NCBI GenBank assembly: GCA_038200385.1
Contig: JBBPYA010000286.1
Span: 1-6,157, forward strand
Reading direction: 5' to 3'
Length of the DNA: 6,157 bases
From: JBBPYA01 sp038200385
GTDB taxonomy: Bacteria; Actinomycetota; Actinomycetes; Mycobacteriales; Geodermatophilaceae
Shown here: positions 5,854 to 6,157 of the stretch, one piece after another
How positions within the stretch are numbered: the stretch's first letter is position 1
Layout: each line of letters begins with the position of its first letter
Program-made: the position numbers and the translations under genes
The notes under the pieces: generated by a model
Databases searched by the model: none
What the model was told of the DNA's origin: nothing
Seen by the model: only the letters and a program-made list of their open reading frames with translations

Positions 5854-6157
5854 GCGTCCACGACGTCGCCGGGTGGGACGTCGCGGCCCTGCGCCGCGGC
5901 GGCACGGCGCTCACCGAGGCCGCAGACTCGGCCCGGTCCTGGGTGCTCCGGGCCAGTTCGGTGGAGGCGAGCCTGTCCGCACCGCAGGCCTGGGACGGAC
6001 CGGCCAGCGAGTCGGCCCTGGCCGACCTGCGGTCCTGGGCCGCGGTGGCCGCCCGGGTGGGACCGCAGCTGGAGTCGCTCGCGTCCGGTGTCGCGGAGGC
6101 GGTCGGGTGGTACGTGCTGGCCCAGGACAGCGCCGAGACCGCGCTGCGGACGGCGGC
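5850..6157 (+). CDS. WXG100-like protein, N-terminal part (runs off the right edge)
   Basis: The start ATG overlaps the preceding stop by four bases (ATGA), and 102 codons are visible with no stop. The opening VAGWDVAALRRGGTALTEAA is a typical helix of ESX-type domains. W48-D49-G50 (AWDG) is the WxG turn, followed by a second helix about 52-100 carrying W63 and W87. No Shine-Dalgarno stands out, so translation is probably coupled to the EspC-like gene. Similar N-terminal domains in actinomycetes often continue into a larger C-terminal effector, for example an alpha/beta hydrolase or a toxin. Whether this is a short WXG100 protein or the head of such an effector cannot be told, because the window ends here. 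Confidence 0.8.
   Translation, partial: MSVHDVAGWDVAALRRGGTALTEAADSARSWVLRASSVEASLSAPQAWDGPASESALADLRSWAAVAARVGPQLESLASGVAEAVGWYVLAQDSAETALRTA

Noticed and set aside
1..6157. CRISPR arrays, tRNA/rRNA genes, insertion sequences, attachment sites
   Set aside because: I looked for regularly spaced repeats, cloverleaf patterns, transposase motifs and flanking inverted repeats and saw none. Codon use is uniform across the window, with no sign of recent transfer.

Overview
The window is about 70% GC with strong G/C third-position bias, NTG starts, TANNNT-like -10 hexamers and type VII secretion (WXG100-like) proteins. This points to a high-GC actinomycete. The order or family cannot be fixed from this sequence.

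Layout. (1) Positions 1-2297, minus strand: a superfamily 2 DEAD/DEAH helicase of the SftH/MrfA (DUF1998, MZB-type) family. Its start is inside the window and its last residues run off the left edge. (2) Positions 2298-2484: a divergent promoter region of 187 bp. It holds three 11-bp direct repeats with a TTCA core, a 13-bp palindrome and the hppA ribosome binding site. (3) Positions 2485-4764, plus strand: hppA, a complete membrane pyrophosphatase carrying the K+-independent H+-pump signature. (4) Positions 4765-4828: a GC-rich inverted repeat, then a -10 hexamer placed for leaderless transcription. (5) Positions 4829-5404: a 191-residue protein with no assigned function. It has an N-terminal QLSLF pentapeptide, identical to the bacterial sliding-clamp binding consensus. 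It also shows what looks like an internal duplication resembling the WhiA/LAGLIDADG fold. (6) Positions 5405-5541: intergenic, with an 11-bp direct repeat, a -10-like hexamer and a good ribosome binding site. (7) Positions 5542 to the right edge: two overlapping small genes. The first is an EspC-like secretion partner with a YxxxD motif; the second is a WxG-containing protein cut by the window end.

How they fit together. The helicase is a DNA-damage/translocase enzyme, and the 191-residue protein looks like a possible sliding-clamp partner. Genome maintenance genes may therefore flank the pyrophosphatase, which recycles the PPi released by replication and other biosynthesis. This link is inference from proximity and motifs. 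The EspC-like/WxG pair looks like an accessory secretion module with its own promoter.

The most novel item is the 191-residue protein: clamp motif, duplicated fold and probable leaderless mRNA. Next are the PhoP-box-like 11-bp repeat array upstream of hppA and the division of the type VII export signal between two adjacent genes. There are no RNA genes, CRISPR arrays, insertion sequences or integrase signs. No stretch over 300 bases lacks a gene.
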